A stretch of DNA of 64,000 nucleotides from Jaapia argillacea MUCL 33604 (lineage: Eukaryota; Basidiomycota; Agaricomycetes; Jaapiales; Jaapiaceae): positions 2,355,599 through 2,419,598 of the forward strand of contig KL197709.1 in assembly GCA_000697665.1 (NCBI GenBank). The letters run 5' to 3'. How positions within the stretch are numbered: position 1 is the first letter of the stretch; each line of letters opens with the position of its first letter. A model generated the notes under the pieces. The model saw only the letters and a list, made by a program, of their open reading frames with translations. It searched no databases and was not told the DNA's origin. A program made the translations under genes and the position numbers. This document shows positions 33,899-47,335 of this stretch, piece by piece.

Positions 33899-36485
33899 TT
33901 AGGATTGCAGCCGGGTACCTTGGGAAGAAATAAAAAAGAGCGCTGTTCGGATGCTAAACATATATTCTCTGGCCGACTTTAGATAGTATACACGAAGAAG
34001 ATGTTCCTGCGCATAAGCTGAGCATATGATGCCTTTCGAAGACTTGGAAATCCACTTACTGCTTATCAGTCAGATCTGCGAAGCCATGGCGCTCACGTTC
34101 CCTCTGAACGTCGGCGTCCGACCACCCGCGCCGAGCCCTCTCCGCCTCCAGCGTGGCCTTCTTCTGCTTGTTCAGGCGGATGTTGATCCATCGCAACAGG
34201 AATGAAACGAAGAGCTGAACAATAAGCAGGACCATGATGGCAGTTTTGCCGGGAATGTAATTGGGTGCATCTTTGGGCTGGAAAATCTCCGTTCCAATAA
34301 TGTTACCGATACTGAAGGTGAAGAGGGTCAAGGCGTTTATTGTTGACTAACGGAAGATGAGAGTCGAGGATAGTACAATCGATTGCAGGGACGGACCTTC
34401 TTCGTATGGCCACTGGTGTTACTGGCATTGTAAGCATAGACCGAGGATAAAGCGCTCCCGAAGGTGCCGATGAGATATGAGGCTGAGGAGGGTGATCAAT
34501 TTAGATTATTTGGTTGATGCGGCTGGATGAACTGACCAAAAAGTAGTACACCCTTCTGGCCAGAATGGTTTAGACCGATGAGCATAGCTGAGAAAGTTGC
34601 GTAAGTCCTCTGTAAACTGGACCCTTAAAACATAATCATACCTGAACCGACAATAGTGGGCACGATGGAGAAGACGATCGGCAGCATGCGCTCGCCCTGC
34701 AAGCTCGGTGTCAGATGAAAAGAACCAAAGTACCGAGGTAATAATGATTACCTTCTTGTCGGAATACCACCCGCAGAACAGGGTCATCGCGGCTGCCACG
34801 GCTCCACCAGGGGTCGACAAGATCAAAGTCTGTTTTGACCTGAAAAAAACCGATATCAAGATCAGGTAACAGGCGTGAGTAAAAATAACGATCGTACGTA
34901 TAGCCAAAGCCTTTGATAATGATGTTGCTGACTAGATGGACGATGCCCTCGGATTCAGCTACCAGGCAGAACGACGAGGAAGAGACGCACAGTTGCTGAG
35001 GGCTCCATTTGGTATACTAGCTGTGACAGGATCAATTCGATTTCTTGACACTTTTGTGACTGAAACTCACTTAGCATCGTGGTTAGGACAATCAACCAGG
35101 TACGAATATCGAGCAAGGCTTCTTTGACTTGCTCCTTCTTCAGAGTATGATTTTCAACACCGACTTGGTCGTCACGAACGCGCTCTAGGGCTGCAATACG
35201 TTCCTCCTTGCTCAACAATTGAGCGTGGACAGGCGAATCCGGCATCCAAATGACAACAGCCAATCCTACGAGGATAGCCAGACCGCCAAGGAGGAGATAT
35301 ATAATCTTGTAAGGGGCGATTGCGCGGCTAGTGCTGAAAGAGACTGCCTGGATTACGAGTCAGCGGTAGGTGCGAATATATGGTAAACGAATACGCACAT
35401 AGGCGACGAAGCCACCGAATATTTGTGTAATGCCGTTCTGAAGGTGATCATGAATGAGATGTTGGCGGGACCCACAAAACTTGATCGCACCATGACGTAG
35501 AACCAAGAGATTCGCTTGCCCTGAAAGAAGATGAGGAACCGTCCCTATGGTTTAGGTGATGAACATTACCTGCTCGTCTTTCTTGTAAAACATGGAAATG
35601 ATAAGGATGAGGATGGGAGCCACGCAGCTCTCACACATTCCTAGACGTCGATGAGGGTTATAATATGACAGAAGACGAGGAAAACACACCCAGAAGAAAA
35701 CGAAGCGCGAAGAATCCGCCAAAGGACGTGGTGGCCGCGTGTAGCATAAGCAGAGCACCCCACGCAATGATGTTGGCACCTATCATTGAGGGGCGTCAGA
35801 ATAAGAAGACAAACAGGCGCTGGTTGAATGTACCGAGATACTTGGCTACCCTCAACTTTTGTGAGATGTATGTGGTAGGGAACTCCCAGAAGAGAAAGCC
35901 TGCGGCATTGGTGAGTGGCAGAATCAACGAGGTGCAGCGAACACCATACCGAGATAGAAGGCCATCGAGACAAGGTTGTAGTTCTGTAGTACCGTCAGCC
36001 CTCAGAATCGGAGATGTAGAGAAAGGAGATCACCTGTCCAGTGATGGGAAGGCCCATGATACTTTGGCGAAGAGTTAGAGAATACTACGACAGTTAGGCT
36101 CCGTTGCTTGCATACCTAGCATAATTAAGGGATGTCTTGTCTCTGCGACGATGGATGAATGAGCCTCAGGTAACGAGAACCACGATAATTGACTCACAAG
36201 AATTGCGTGAAGTAAACAGCAGCACAGAGAGGAGGAATCCAAAGATCCTGAGACACGGGTTAGAACAGGGACGACGATATAGCAGCAAGTACCTACAAGT
36301 TTTCTCCTCAACCTTTCATTGTACTCCTCACTGAACTCCGCCGTCCGCTCTTTCCCCACAAGCCGCAGAGCTTCATCTCCACCATTGGAATCCAGCTCAG
36401 AGATACTGACCGCAGACTGCTTTTCGTCATCAACAGAAGCCGACCTCTTCTCGCCCAAGGACTTCGGCTCGATTTCGGAAGACAT
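33899..36485 (-). CDS. Dal5-type MFS transporter (anion:cation symporter family), copy 2
   Basis: Paralogue of the neighbouring transporter. The N-terminus MSSEIEPKSLGEKRSASVDD is followed by GGDEALRLVGKERTAEFSEE and YNERLRRKL, nearly the same as copy 1. An intron sits at the same place before DLWIPPLCAAVYFTQFL and DKTSLNYA. Later blocks are AVVIWMPDSPVHAQLLSKEE, RIAALERVRDDQVGVENHTL and KKEQVKEALLDIRTWLIV. Then come MRPIVFSIVPTIVGS, YNASNTSGHTKK, ALTLFTFSIGNIIGTEIFQP, KDAPNYIPGKTAIMVLLIVQ and RERERHGFADLTDKQ. A last small exon, joined by an intron with a consensus CTAAAGT..CAG end, gives EYMFSIRTALF and the stop at 33899. Substrate unknown. Confidence 0.85.
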
Positions 36486-37018
36486 CGTGACAAGTGATAA
36501 GGGCAAGTCGGAGGACTGCAAACCTGCAGGGTAGATAGGAGAACGAGAACAGGTGCACGGTTCTGAGATCCATGAGAAGCAGCTTTGGAGCCTTATAGCG
36601 TCGCCAGAACCGTACCGACCATGACGAGAAGTTATGTGAGCTGGGGTCCTGAACAAGTTAAAGGTGATAACACAAGAACGCGATAAGGGGACATGTCATG
36701 CAGAGAGAACTCCAAGAGATAGCAAAAATGTCTGAGCGTTGAATGTGCAAGAGCCAAAACTTGCCAGGATATGCCGAAGTATTACCTTCTTCGCTTCCCG
36801 TGACGGCACACCGTGAGCACGCATAGCTTTTTGTAGATTAACGGTGGGCAGTCATATACACAGTTGCGCGTCTAAACTCCGTTGATTATTGTCATCCAGG
36901 TGCTAACGATATACAAAAGGGAGAACGATACATCGATTTTACAACCGCGAATGTTGTTCATACCTACAAGAGCAGGTTTAACTGTCTTGGGCCGTATTCA
37001 GACTCGAGGAAGCCCACA
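36486..37018. promoter_or_regulatory. Promoter region of MFS copy 2 with clustered GATA sites
   Basis: Within 200 bases of the start codon lie GATAAG (36496-36501), GATAGG (36534-36539), GATAAC (36666-36671) and GATAAG (36682-36687). Three of them fit the HGATAR consensus of fungal nitrogen regulators of the AreA/Nit2 type. Nitrogen control is plausible for a Dal5-type permease but is inferred. The far end of the region is the 3' flank of the thiolase gene. Confidence 0.4.
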
Positions 37019-38543
<1,525 letters not shown>

Positions 38544-38946
38544 GGCAAGGTTTTATAGGTAATAGCGGCTTGGGGTCGGCCTAATCAATCGATAGTGCTG
38601 GCTCGGACCTGACCGATCGTACGACAATAAAAAGAACAGAAACCTGAGACAACAACAAAGGACCTCAACGAGTGGAACGACGAGTATGGGCGAGCAGTTA
38701 TTGTGAACCCTCGGGGTCGGTCATTTATACGTTTTCATTTCTCAAACCAGTCCGGTTAACTTTGACAAAGACGGCCGGGTCATCTGCGCTGTGGAGTCCC
38801 GTCTCGGCGTACCCATTTCCACTCTGCTTTCTGAAAGTTACCGGAGGACGTCCGAGGGAGAGTGCGGGGTAGAAGGATGCCATCAGATTTGCAATATCTG
38901 GGGCCAGGACTGGGGAAAGACGGACAATAGGACACGCTAGTACAGG
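38544..38946. other. Intergenic region: thiolase promoter and ATG10 3' flank
   Basis: 403 bases. An 82-codon minus-strand frame here overlaps the ATG10 end and has no features of its own. Nothing else is seen. Confidence 0.3.
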
Positions 38947-39709
38947 CTAGTAAGACAGGTCGACAACGTTGCTCAAGACCATAAACCAGCTCTTCAACCA
39001 CTGCGCTAGCCGCTCTGTTTCCGTCCACCGTTCCTGCTCAATCTCCCCCATGACTTCCCCCACAGCTCTCGAGGTCTCACACGGATGAAAGAACCACGCC
39101 GGAGTACCAAGGGTCGGATGATCACCCTGGGAAAGAAGGGGAAATGTCGATGTGGGTGAACTGAGTCCAAACGAGGTCAGCTCATCGAGAGGCAGAGCAC
39201 CAGATCGAAATAGGGACGTCTGAACCAAATCTGCAAGAGGAAGGGGAGAACCGTCTGCATTGGCAGAATGAGGGTGATTCTCTGAGACGAGGATCAAACG
39301 TACGCTCATCGTGCACTGTAAAGTAGAATGCGGGAACTTGGAAAGTCGGCGAATAGACGACATATTGAGTACAAGCTAGCGACTTGTTCGTCGATGCGTT
39401 CATGATCGCGGGATCCTCATTGATCTCAACGGTAAGGTCCTCGAGGTCATCATCAGGATCTGCAGGGCTCGCTTCTGACTTGCGATGCAACGACGTTTGT
39501 CGAGTCAAGAACCCCAGTCCCGGAAAACTCTGAGGGAGTCTCAGTGACGAGTAGCAGATATTTCGGTGGCCGTCGCGCACACGATGTTCCTGCCACGACC
39601 AGCCCGCAGTGTATCGGATCATGAAGGTATCATTTATCGACTGAAGGTCAAGGACGAAAGACCTGCAGGCTGTCTCGAATTCTGAGCGGGTGAGGGTGGA
39701 CTTGGCCAT
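38947..39709 (-). CDS. ATG10: ATG10, E2-like enzyme of the ATG12 conjugation system
   Basis: Transfers ATG12 from ATG7 to ATG5 during autophagosome formation. The start is MAKSTLTRSEFETACRSFVL, an N-terminal helix as in ATG10. Core blocks are WSWQEHRVRDGHRNICYSSL, CTQYVVYSPTFQVPAFYFTV and, after an intron near 39240-39305, NGSPLPLADLVQTSLF. The catalytic cysteine lies in HPTLGTPAWFFHPCETSRAV (HPC motif), followed by QWLKSWFMVLSNVVDLSY. The 'Y-V-Y-S..FQVP-x-Y' strand and HPCET loop identify the family. About 230 residues, intact. It shares a 184-base divergent promoter with the ribosomal protein gene. Confidence 0.88.
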
Positions 39710-39893
39710 GGCGGATGGGAAAGAAGATGTGGCGTGAGAAGTAATGTACAGTTGCTGAAACAAGGTTTGCAAGCCACCGACTCAGCCATCCACCAAGTAC
39801 CCGCCGTTCCCAAAACCACCAGCCCGTCCAAGTCCCGGCTCACTCTCCTGCGCGGTTCCATTATCCACCGCTGAACCCCTCGTTTGACTCAAA
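39710..39893. promoter_or_regulatory. Divergent promoter ATG10 / eS1
   Basis: 184 bases between start codons. The stretch nearest eS1 is C-rich (CCACCAGCCCG; CCCCTCGTTTGACTC), in keeping with ribosomal protein promoters. No TATA box is seen. Confidence 0.35.
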
Positions 39894-40913
39894 ATGGCTG
39901 TTGGCAAGGTCGGTCAATTTGATCCAGCATACAGCGAGACGCATTGGTACAATAGTCTAACCTACGTGTACCTCTTATCTAGAACAAGCGTTTGTCCAAG
40001 GGTAAGAAGGGTCTCAAGAAGAAGGTCGTCGACCCTTTCTCCCGCAAGGGTGAGTTCCTGGCCCCAAGATTTCCGCGGACGGTCTGGCTAATTGCACTTT
40101 GGTAGACTGGTATGATATCAAGGCTCCTTCAATCTTCGAAGTGAAGAATGCAGGAAAGACCCTCGCCAACCGATCCCAGGGCTTGAGTGCGTCTAGTTTC
40201 CTTCAAATCTCTGGTGTCGTACTGATTACACCTCTCGTAGAAAATGCGAACGACTCCCTCAAGGGCCGCATCATCGAATTGTCGCTCGCTGATCTGAACA
40301 AGGATGAGGAACAGAACTTCCGTAAAATTAAGCTACGGATTGACGAGGTCCAGGGCAAGAACTGCTTGACCAACTTCCACGGCATGGACTTCACCTCCGA
40401 CAAACTGCGATCCCTCGTCCGCAAGTGGCAAACACTTATCGAAGCCCACGTCGACGTCAAGACAACCGACGGCTACCTCATCCGCCTCTTCGCCATCGGT
40501 TTCACCAAGCGCCGTCAATCCCAGGTGAAGAAGACCACATACGCGCAGTCGGCTCAGATTCGGGAGATTCGGAAAAAGATGTTCGAGATCATGACACGGG
40601 AGGCATCGAGCTGTGATTTGAAGGAGTTGGTCTTGAAGTTTATTCCGGAAGCAATTGGACGAGAGATCGAGAAGGCGACAAGGGCTATCTACCCTCTGCA
40701 GAACGTCTACATTCGCAAGGCGAAGATCCTCAAGTCACCCAAGTTTGACATGTCGAAATTGCTTGAGCTGCACGGAGGAGAGTCGACGGATGTACGTATT
40801 TCCATGCGTTATGCCTCTCATGAACACCCCCTCACCTCTATATCACCATTTAGGAGACTGGCACGAGAGTCGCCAAGGACTTCAAGGAGCCCGCGATCCT
40901 CGAGTCCGTCTAA
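39894..40913 (+). CDS. RPS1: 40S ribosomal protein eS1 (S3Ae / Rps1)
   Basis: Small-subunit ribosomal protein near the mRNA exit. Exon 1 is only MAVGK. Exon 2 gives [20 protein letters not shown] with RK, and exon 3 [20 protein letters not shown] with ANRSQG. After an intron comes the main body: [60 protein letters not shown] and [20 protein letters not shown]. Then [20 protein letters not shown] and [20 protein letters not shown] follow. A last intron near 40794-40853 leads to [18 protein letters not shown]. Small early exons are typical of basidiomycete ribosomal genes. Identity is unambiguous. Confidence 0.97.
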
Positions 40914-41163
40914 AATTGCTATCTGACGTCGACTACGATATGCTCTTGTACCACCTATGACTCTTCCCACTTATGCTACAAGGGTATATATCTATGACCA
41001 TCATGATAACAGCATTGCGTGTCGCTGGAATGATACTGATTTCTTCGCCAACTGAGACCGCGTTTGACTTCGGATTCAGAGTTGTCTGATCAGAATCATG
41101 AGATCGATTATCCAGTGGTTCTCTTCATTCACCCACCACCGACTCGCATTCCCGTCCCAGCTA

Positions 41164-41884
41164 TGGGCGATGTTGCATACCTTAGAAGTCTCTTGACAGA
41201 GCATCCTGATTTCCCCAAGAAGGTTGTTGGATTTATTCATGCCTTCCCAGTCTCTAGCAGTTGATTCCCCTAGCTCTTAGGGCATCGTTTTCTTGGATAT
41301 CTTTCCCATCCTTCGTGATCCCGTTGCGTTCGAGACGCTCATTACACACCTCGTCCACCATACAACATCCCACACCATACCGCAGTCCCCTTCCAAGAAG
41401 ATCGACGTTGTGGTCGGGCTGGACGCCAGAGGCTTTTTGCTCGGTCCCATCATTGCGCTGAGACTTGGGGCCGCGTTTGTTCCTGTTCGAAAGAAGGGAA
41501 AGCTACCTGGAAAGTGCGCACAGGCCACATACGAGAAAGAATATGGACAGGTGTGGAGCCATCCTGAATCAAAACCTAATCCGCACTCTAACTCTACCAC
41601 CCTCCAAGGATATATTTGAGATGCAGGCCGATGCTATCAAGCCTGGTCAACAGGTTTTAATCGTAGACGACCTGATTGCGACAGGTAAGCGGATCCTACG
41701 ATCCTCATCATATGGATTCTCCAATAACGTGGATGTAGGTGGATCTGCAAAAGCAGCCGGCGAGCTTGTCGCCAAACAAGGGGGCAAGACTCTGGAATAC
41801 TTATTTATCATCGAATTGGCCTTCCTAGAGGGCGGCAAGAAGCTAGACGCGCCCGTGTACTCCATTATCCAAGCCAGCGACTAG
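41164..41884 (+). CDS. APT1: Adenine phosphoribosyltransferase
   Basis: Purine-salvage enzyme that joins adenine and PRPP to make AMP. The start MGDVAYLRSLLTEHPDFPKK is spliced over a 61-base intron to GIVFLDIFPILRDPVAFETL. Later blocks are KIDVVVGLDARGFLLGPIIA, RLGAAFVPVRKKGKLPGKCA and TYEKEYG. A second intron leads to DIFEMQADAIKPGQQVLIVD. The PRPP loop VLIVDDLIATG is split by a third intron from GSAKAAGEL. The end is EYLFIIELAFLEGGKKLDAP followed by VYSIIQASD. All APRT motifs are present. The Met at 41164 is chosen because the longer upstream frame is not family-like. Its stop lies only 40 bases from the convergent mannosidase gene. Confidence 0.93.
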
Positions 41885-41924
41885 ATGTCGAGAGGGGTAT
41901 ACACTCAACTTGTAACTCCATATC

Positions 41925-44900
41925 CTAAACCACCATCCTAGTGTTTAACAGAGGATGTCCGTTAAGATAGAGCACGCGATGCGCATCCCCCTTATCGTCT
42001 CCGGGTATCCGCTGGCCATCAGTGCTGGCCGAATGTCCCTCTGGTTCCACCGCCACGATTACTTGTCCAAACCCGTGAGCATCAGCGGCGTCCATCATGC
42101 CCTTGACTACCCGTGCCGAAGACTGCTTCAGTACTACTACTGCACCAGCATTTAAAGTCTCTCCTGCAGCTTCAATCTCCTCCTTACCCGCGGACGGGTT
42201 GATTGGGACATCTTCATCGCTCTCTACCACAACACCAGAAGCCCCTGCTGCTTGAGCTTTGATCAATTTCTCTAGGAACGTGCATTCCCCACGCAGAGCG
42301 AAGATCGCGTCGCCCGCGAATGATTCCTCGTAGAAGTCACAGCCATACCGGTTGGCTGGAACTCGGACAAGCGGAACTCCACCCCCGTGGCCGAAGCGAA
42401 TGTACGACCCGCCGCCGCCTGAACGTTCCGTGAGGTCGCCACCAAATGAGGCAGTATAGGCCGTAAGGGTCACTTCGGAGGGGACGTCATGCATGCCTGG
42501 ATTTGCTCGAAACATTGGATCAATGGAATCCATAAAGAATCGAAGTTTGACATCAGGTTTTTGGATAGGATTATTTGCTTTATCCACAGGGAGGAGAAGG
42601 AGTGAAGGATCGTCAAAGCGGACAATTTGACCTGATCTAACAATATGAGGTCCCACTGCGCACCTGAGCCTTCAGGAATTGTGCCACCAAAGCTATGATA
42701 CGATGACTCACGTTTTGTGATATCATAACCTTTGCCATCCAACCGACGAACAACGTGTGCTCGTATTCCTGTGACGTTGTGTACTAGGTAGCCACCCGGG
42801 ACAAGAACCATTTTACGAGGGCCCGGACTGACATCTTCCGGTACGGTCTGGCCGTCAGGAGACAGGATAAAGTCGAAAGACTAGAACGAAATCAGTGATG
42901 GTCAAAAGTCAAACATGAGCATCACACACATAAAGGTCCAAGTTTGGCAGCTCGCACCATCCGTCAGGCGACCACTGCCTTGTGTCCTGCTCTGTGGCCA
43001 GTGTTCCAGTCAGTTCTCTGGCGTAGTCCATGTCGACACGGGATCGAATGCCCCCTATCAGCCCGGAATCTCGCTCGACATGATCGTAGGCGATGATGGG
43101 CTGATGATAGGCGGGGCATAGTAGTGTTTCTGATCGCCGTAGCTTTCTCCGGGCTTCAGATATCGGCCTGACTTGATGTGTCTCAAGAGTAAGGATGTGG
43201 CCCTCAGTCGTGAAAACTGCGTTGGAGTCATCGCTATTGAAGGGATTTTTCTCGTCGAACAAGAGAAATAGATACTTGAGGTACGGAGGTAAATTAAACG
43301 GTATAAATCAGCGAGAAGGAGGAATACCTACTTTCAGCGTCTCGGATAATACAAAGGATTCCATGCGGTCATCGCGCTGGTTTGTCCGGAGATCTTGTAT
43401 GCTTGTCAGGCCGCATTCTACTTTTGCACGGGCAATAATATCGTACAATATCCGTTCCCCGACGTCTAGATAAAATGGATCACGAGTAGCCTGAAGGGGG
43501 TTAGGGGAAGGCGTTTCAGAAAAGATAAGATCACCTACGCGATAAAGATACCAAGTCGACTCCACAAACTCTTTTGGGAAATCGCCCGTCTCAGTTGGGG
43601 TATATGTATCTATTGGGTGGAAGACTTACCAGGTCGCAAAGGATACTGGAATGAAGTTGCACGAGAGAAATTGATGTCGAATACTTCAGGCATTCCAGAA
43701 TGTCGCTTCCATAGATTCCAATCTAGGGAGTATCACCATACGTTAGTTGAAGGAATGACCGACATAAGACGGCGGGAATACAAATTAGATGTGACTTGAC
43801 AGCATTTTCGACGTCACCAGCCAAGACTTGCAACCCAGGCCAAAATGCGGATAATGAGTCGCTCTGGATGAGATTCAGCTTCATTGGGCAACTAGGAGGT
43901 GTTCACGAAACACTCACCGTGTAGTAGGCCACATCTCCGGTGTGGATATTTACGCTTCGATACTGGACACAGATGAGAATAGGACCCAAGAAGAGAGCGA
44001 AAGGACCGTACCCAAAACCCATCTGCAGCTCGTGCATACCGCATGATAGCTGCATACGCTTCGTGCCAAACATCCAAGAATTCCACTTCCCCTGCAAGAG
44101 AAGTGAATCAGACTCCTCCAGTAGCCTAAAGGAAGTTGCATACCGCTCATAATATACCACTTGAGTGCATATTCATAGAATGAATCAACACCAGCACCAA
44201 TGGAAGTCACTTCGGGGTGATTCCAGGTCTGCAATGGGTCCGCGTCAGAACTAAGGCCAAGGCGTAGGAGGAAATTGGTTCACCCCAAGCCAGGTATTGA
44301 TAGTGTTTCCAACAAGCCCAATGTCGGATTTGCGATTCCACAAAGCGAAATACGCCTTGTATGCGGCCTTTTCGAATCGATCATCACCCGTCAGGCGACT
44401 TAGGGTTGCAAATTCCAGAATCAGCGATCCCGCTCCAGCCGTGCCTGTAATGTTTTATTTCGCTGTCCTCCCTACGACAAAGAAGAGATAGTTACGAACA
44501 AGTCTCAACTGATTCCCCTCGTTGGACACCATGACGAAGGTTCAGCTTTCAAGAGATAAGTGGAGGGTAATGATAGAAACGAGAGAGATATACCCTAGCG
44601 AGAGGTATCCCCGTAGGCGTTGAGAAGGCTGGAAGGAGTCGTTTCCCCAGGTCATGAGCCATTGAGAGGAGCTCTCCGCGGTACCAAGGCAGATGAAATA
44701 GTTGCCCAGTCTTGTTGGCAAAAATATGGCCAGATAGCAGACCTCCTAGCACACGAATATTCGTCTCGAAAACTTGTGGCTTGGTATTGACGTCAAATGA
44801 TACCCAGTCTATCACGTTTCGGACGGCTTTCTCGAACCCTGGTCGATCATTGAGAACAACAAGGCTATCCAGTACGTCGATCAAGGTCACCGAGAAATTG

Positions 44901-45404
44901 CCTGCCACGTCGTTAAAGGCAATGTTTGACCTATGGGCAAGACGTTATTTGAGGCCGGAAAGAAGCACGTTGGCTCTGCGTACGGGTCATTCCAGTCGGG
45001 GCCTCGTCCTGTGCAGGATAGGGGGGAGAGCTGGTTTGGGAATCAGACCCAACCATCATGTGAAGAAACAGACGTGATAGTACCTCATCCAACGGAAATG
45101 CTGAGGACGAAATGTTCAAATCTGGAGCCAATGCTTGATGACACAAAACATACCATATCTCATGTAGCTATTGAACCCATGATACCAAAGATCACGAGTC
45201 TTTTCCCTAGTAAGCAAGCGTCAGAACAAGTCTAGTCACGAAACTAATTCTCGACCGGAGAACGCACCGAGCGTCAAGTTTCCGTCGATCGGTCCAGTGA
45301 GCCTCAACAACGGTAGGAGTACTCGTCGGAGACCACAGAGAAAACTCAAGAGAAACTAGAAGGATAGCAAGGAGCGTTTCCGGCCAACGCTTGAGCCACA
45401 GCAT
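41925..45404 (-). CDS. EDEM/Htm1-type GH47 alpha-mannosidase-like protein with PA domain
   Basis: ER protein that trims mannose from misfolded glycoproteins and marks them for ER-associated degradation. The N-terminus MLWLKRWPETLLAILLVSLE is a signal or anchor. The GH47 barrel has LSCTGRGPDWNDPYA, then GNFSVTLIDVLDSLVVLNDR and NTKPQVFETNIRVLGGLLSG, HIFANKTGQLFHLPWYRGEL, VTSIGAGVDSFYEYALKWYI and DVWHEAYAAIMRYARAADGF. DSLSAFWPGLQVLAGDVENA and YPLRPEFVESTWYLYR follow, the latter two typical for EDEM. C-terminal to this are TEGHILTLETHQVRPISEAR and a protease-associated domain (FAGDAIFALRGECTFLEKLI; KAQAAGASGVVVESDED). More than ten introns. The PA domain recalls EDEM3 and fungal Mnl1 relatives. 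Confidence 0.9.
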
Positions 45405-45610
45405 AGTGACCAAGTGGAGAGTGCTCGAGGGCAACTCTGAGAGTGAAACCAGGGTCGGACGTGGCGTTACTGGAAATGGATCGAAGTCAACATCCCACCG
45501 TGCGAACTTTGCAGATCACCAAGATCCCAGATCCGAGAAACTTATTTCCATCATCCCGTGTATCATCTGCACCAACTTGGTACTCTACCTAAACGACACT
45601 TCTGTCAACG

Positions 45611-46974
45611 ATGAGCAGCATTTCGGATGTTTCTTCAAAGCTTGGGACCTATATGCTGAGAGGATGGGTACTTGATGTCACCCTTAAAACCGGAATGACG
45701 TTAAACCCTACGTTTGCGTAGGTCTTAACGGACAGAACATGTCCGAACGCAGGGTGCAATGTCCCCTTGATGCGATCCCCAGCTTCAAGAACACCGGTCG
45801 TACAGTTCTGCGTCTCCTGTGATGGAGATCCCGACGGTACGCTGCTTCCTTCACGCCCATCTCCTGACGTCTTACTCGCTCGCCGAACAGCGCCTCCAGT
45901 ACGTACTCCCGCCCAGGTGACAGCAGTTCGGCAATCCTCGGACATCAGACCTCCATCATTGTCAAGCATAGACGCCAGCACCCATTATTCCAGATCATCG
46001 ACTCCTCCGACAGAAATTTCAAGTGGGCTCAGCTCTCCAACTTTCGCTCCACCACCCATCGACCCGGAGGAGCTTCAACGAAGACGACAGCAGTCTGACC
46101 GCGCTTCTGCTGAGATTGGGAAGTTACTACTTCAGGGGTGGGCTATGCTGGCGGACGAATGCCCTAATTCGCAGTGCCATGGGATCCCCCTGATGAGACC
46201 GCCAAAGGCGGGTGGAGGGAAGGATCCCCGAAAAGTGAGTTCTTGTGGGTCTTCCCTTGTCGAAAATTTGTCTCATACCTATCTTTATCAGCTTTGCGTG
46301 GCCTGTGAAACGACATACGTCGACGAAAAAGATTCGGATGGGTTTGACCGTCTCGTGCCAGCTTCCCAACCTGGTGAAGTTAACCTCGGAGAACCTGGCC
46401 CGTCATCCGATGGCATGGGGCCCTCGAGTCCCGCAACTGCTCGTGACAAAGGGAAGTCTATTGCTTTAGACGAGACACCAATGGTCAGTTCCTATCTTGC
46501 CTCCCTGGTTGGATCATCAATGTCTTGATAAATTAGCCCACAAAGCGTCCACTATCATCGCCAACGGGAGCACCTCAACTGTCTGTTCCGTTCAAAGTGG
46601 GTGTCATCACGTTTAGCAGTCGAAATCTGCTCAATCATGAGTGTTATGAAGCATCCCCGCCTCGTTGGGCCTTTCGGAGCTCCGCACGCCTCTACATCAA
46701 TCCATGTTAGCATCGTGTTCCCTCTCTGCTCTCTCAGAGGCCTACTCATGTTGGTCATCTGATCCAGGCACTCACTCCCTCCCCCGCGCTGGAATCAACT
46801 GCAAGATCATTAGAGACGACTCTCCAAGTCTTGTCAGATAAACTGACGACTCTGTCTTCTGTGCGGTCACTCGATCTCCAGAGCATATCACAAACAGCCG
46901 AGACGATCAGCAAAGTGACAGAAGCGTTGGGGCAGGTGAAACAGCTGGAATCTAAATTCTTTCACAGCTTCTGA
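45611..46974 (+). CDS. ZNRD2/SSSCA1-like protein with two UPF0148 zinc ribbons
   Basis: The start MSSISDVSSKLGTYMLRGW is spliced over an intron (GTACTTG..TAG) to VLTDRTCPNAGCNVPLMRSP and ASRTPVVQFCVSCD, a complete UPF0148 domain with CPxxxC and CVSC pairs. A Ser/Pro linker of about 90 residues follows. A second copy starts at ASAEIGKLLLQGWAMLADEC and continues PNSQCHGIPLMRPPKAGGGK, then over an intron LCVACETTYVDEKDSDGFDR. Further introns lead to PTKRPLSSPTGAPQLSVPF and a final coiled-coil exon LETTLQVLSDKLTTLSSVRS, ending QVKQLESKFFHSF. Human ZNRD2 (p27) carries one such domain. Function in fungi unknown; the small exon near 46730-46770 is uncertain. Confidence 0.78.
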
Positions 46975-47279
46975 CTCGCCTTGTATCATACAATCTCTGT
47001 TCGTTGCTTGACATACGGCTGCGGAGGGTCCCACAAATTCACTGTTAAAGCTGTTTTGCACAGGATGAGCACTGTCCTTGGGTGTCCCTGTGAGTATGAG
47101 GGTCGACGGATATCTAATCCATGCAGTGTCGCATTCAGCATTTTAATGCGCGCCCGACCGGAAGTCAAAGTGACGCCCTTGAAGTCGCAATTGGCAGCTT
47201 AATTTCCTCTTTTGACCTTTGCTTCGATTCAAGCTTCTTCTCAACTACTTGGTTCTCTGCCATGGGGCTTCCCCGTCTC

Positions 47280-47286
47280 TATAAAA
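47280..47286 (+). promoter_or_regulatory. TATA box of the SR-protein gene
   Basis: TATAAAA lies 56 bases before the ATG at 47336, followed by a C/T-rich leader (CTCCTTTCGTCTCTTTACC). The region 46975-47335 otherwise holds no gene. Confidence 0.5.
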
Positions 47287-47335
47287 CCAGAATGCTGCTC
47301 CTTTCGTCTCTTTACCTTTCTCCTCATCCAACGAC

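Noticed and set aside
30702-36485. Idea that the two transporters belong to a secondary-metabolite cluster
   Set aside because: No synthase, P450 or tailoring enzyme is nearby; the flanking genes are an orphan protein and a thiolase with mitochondrial features.
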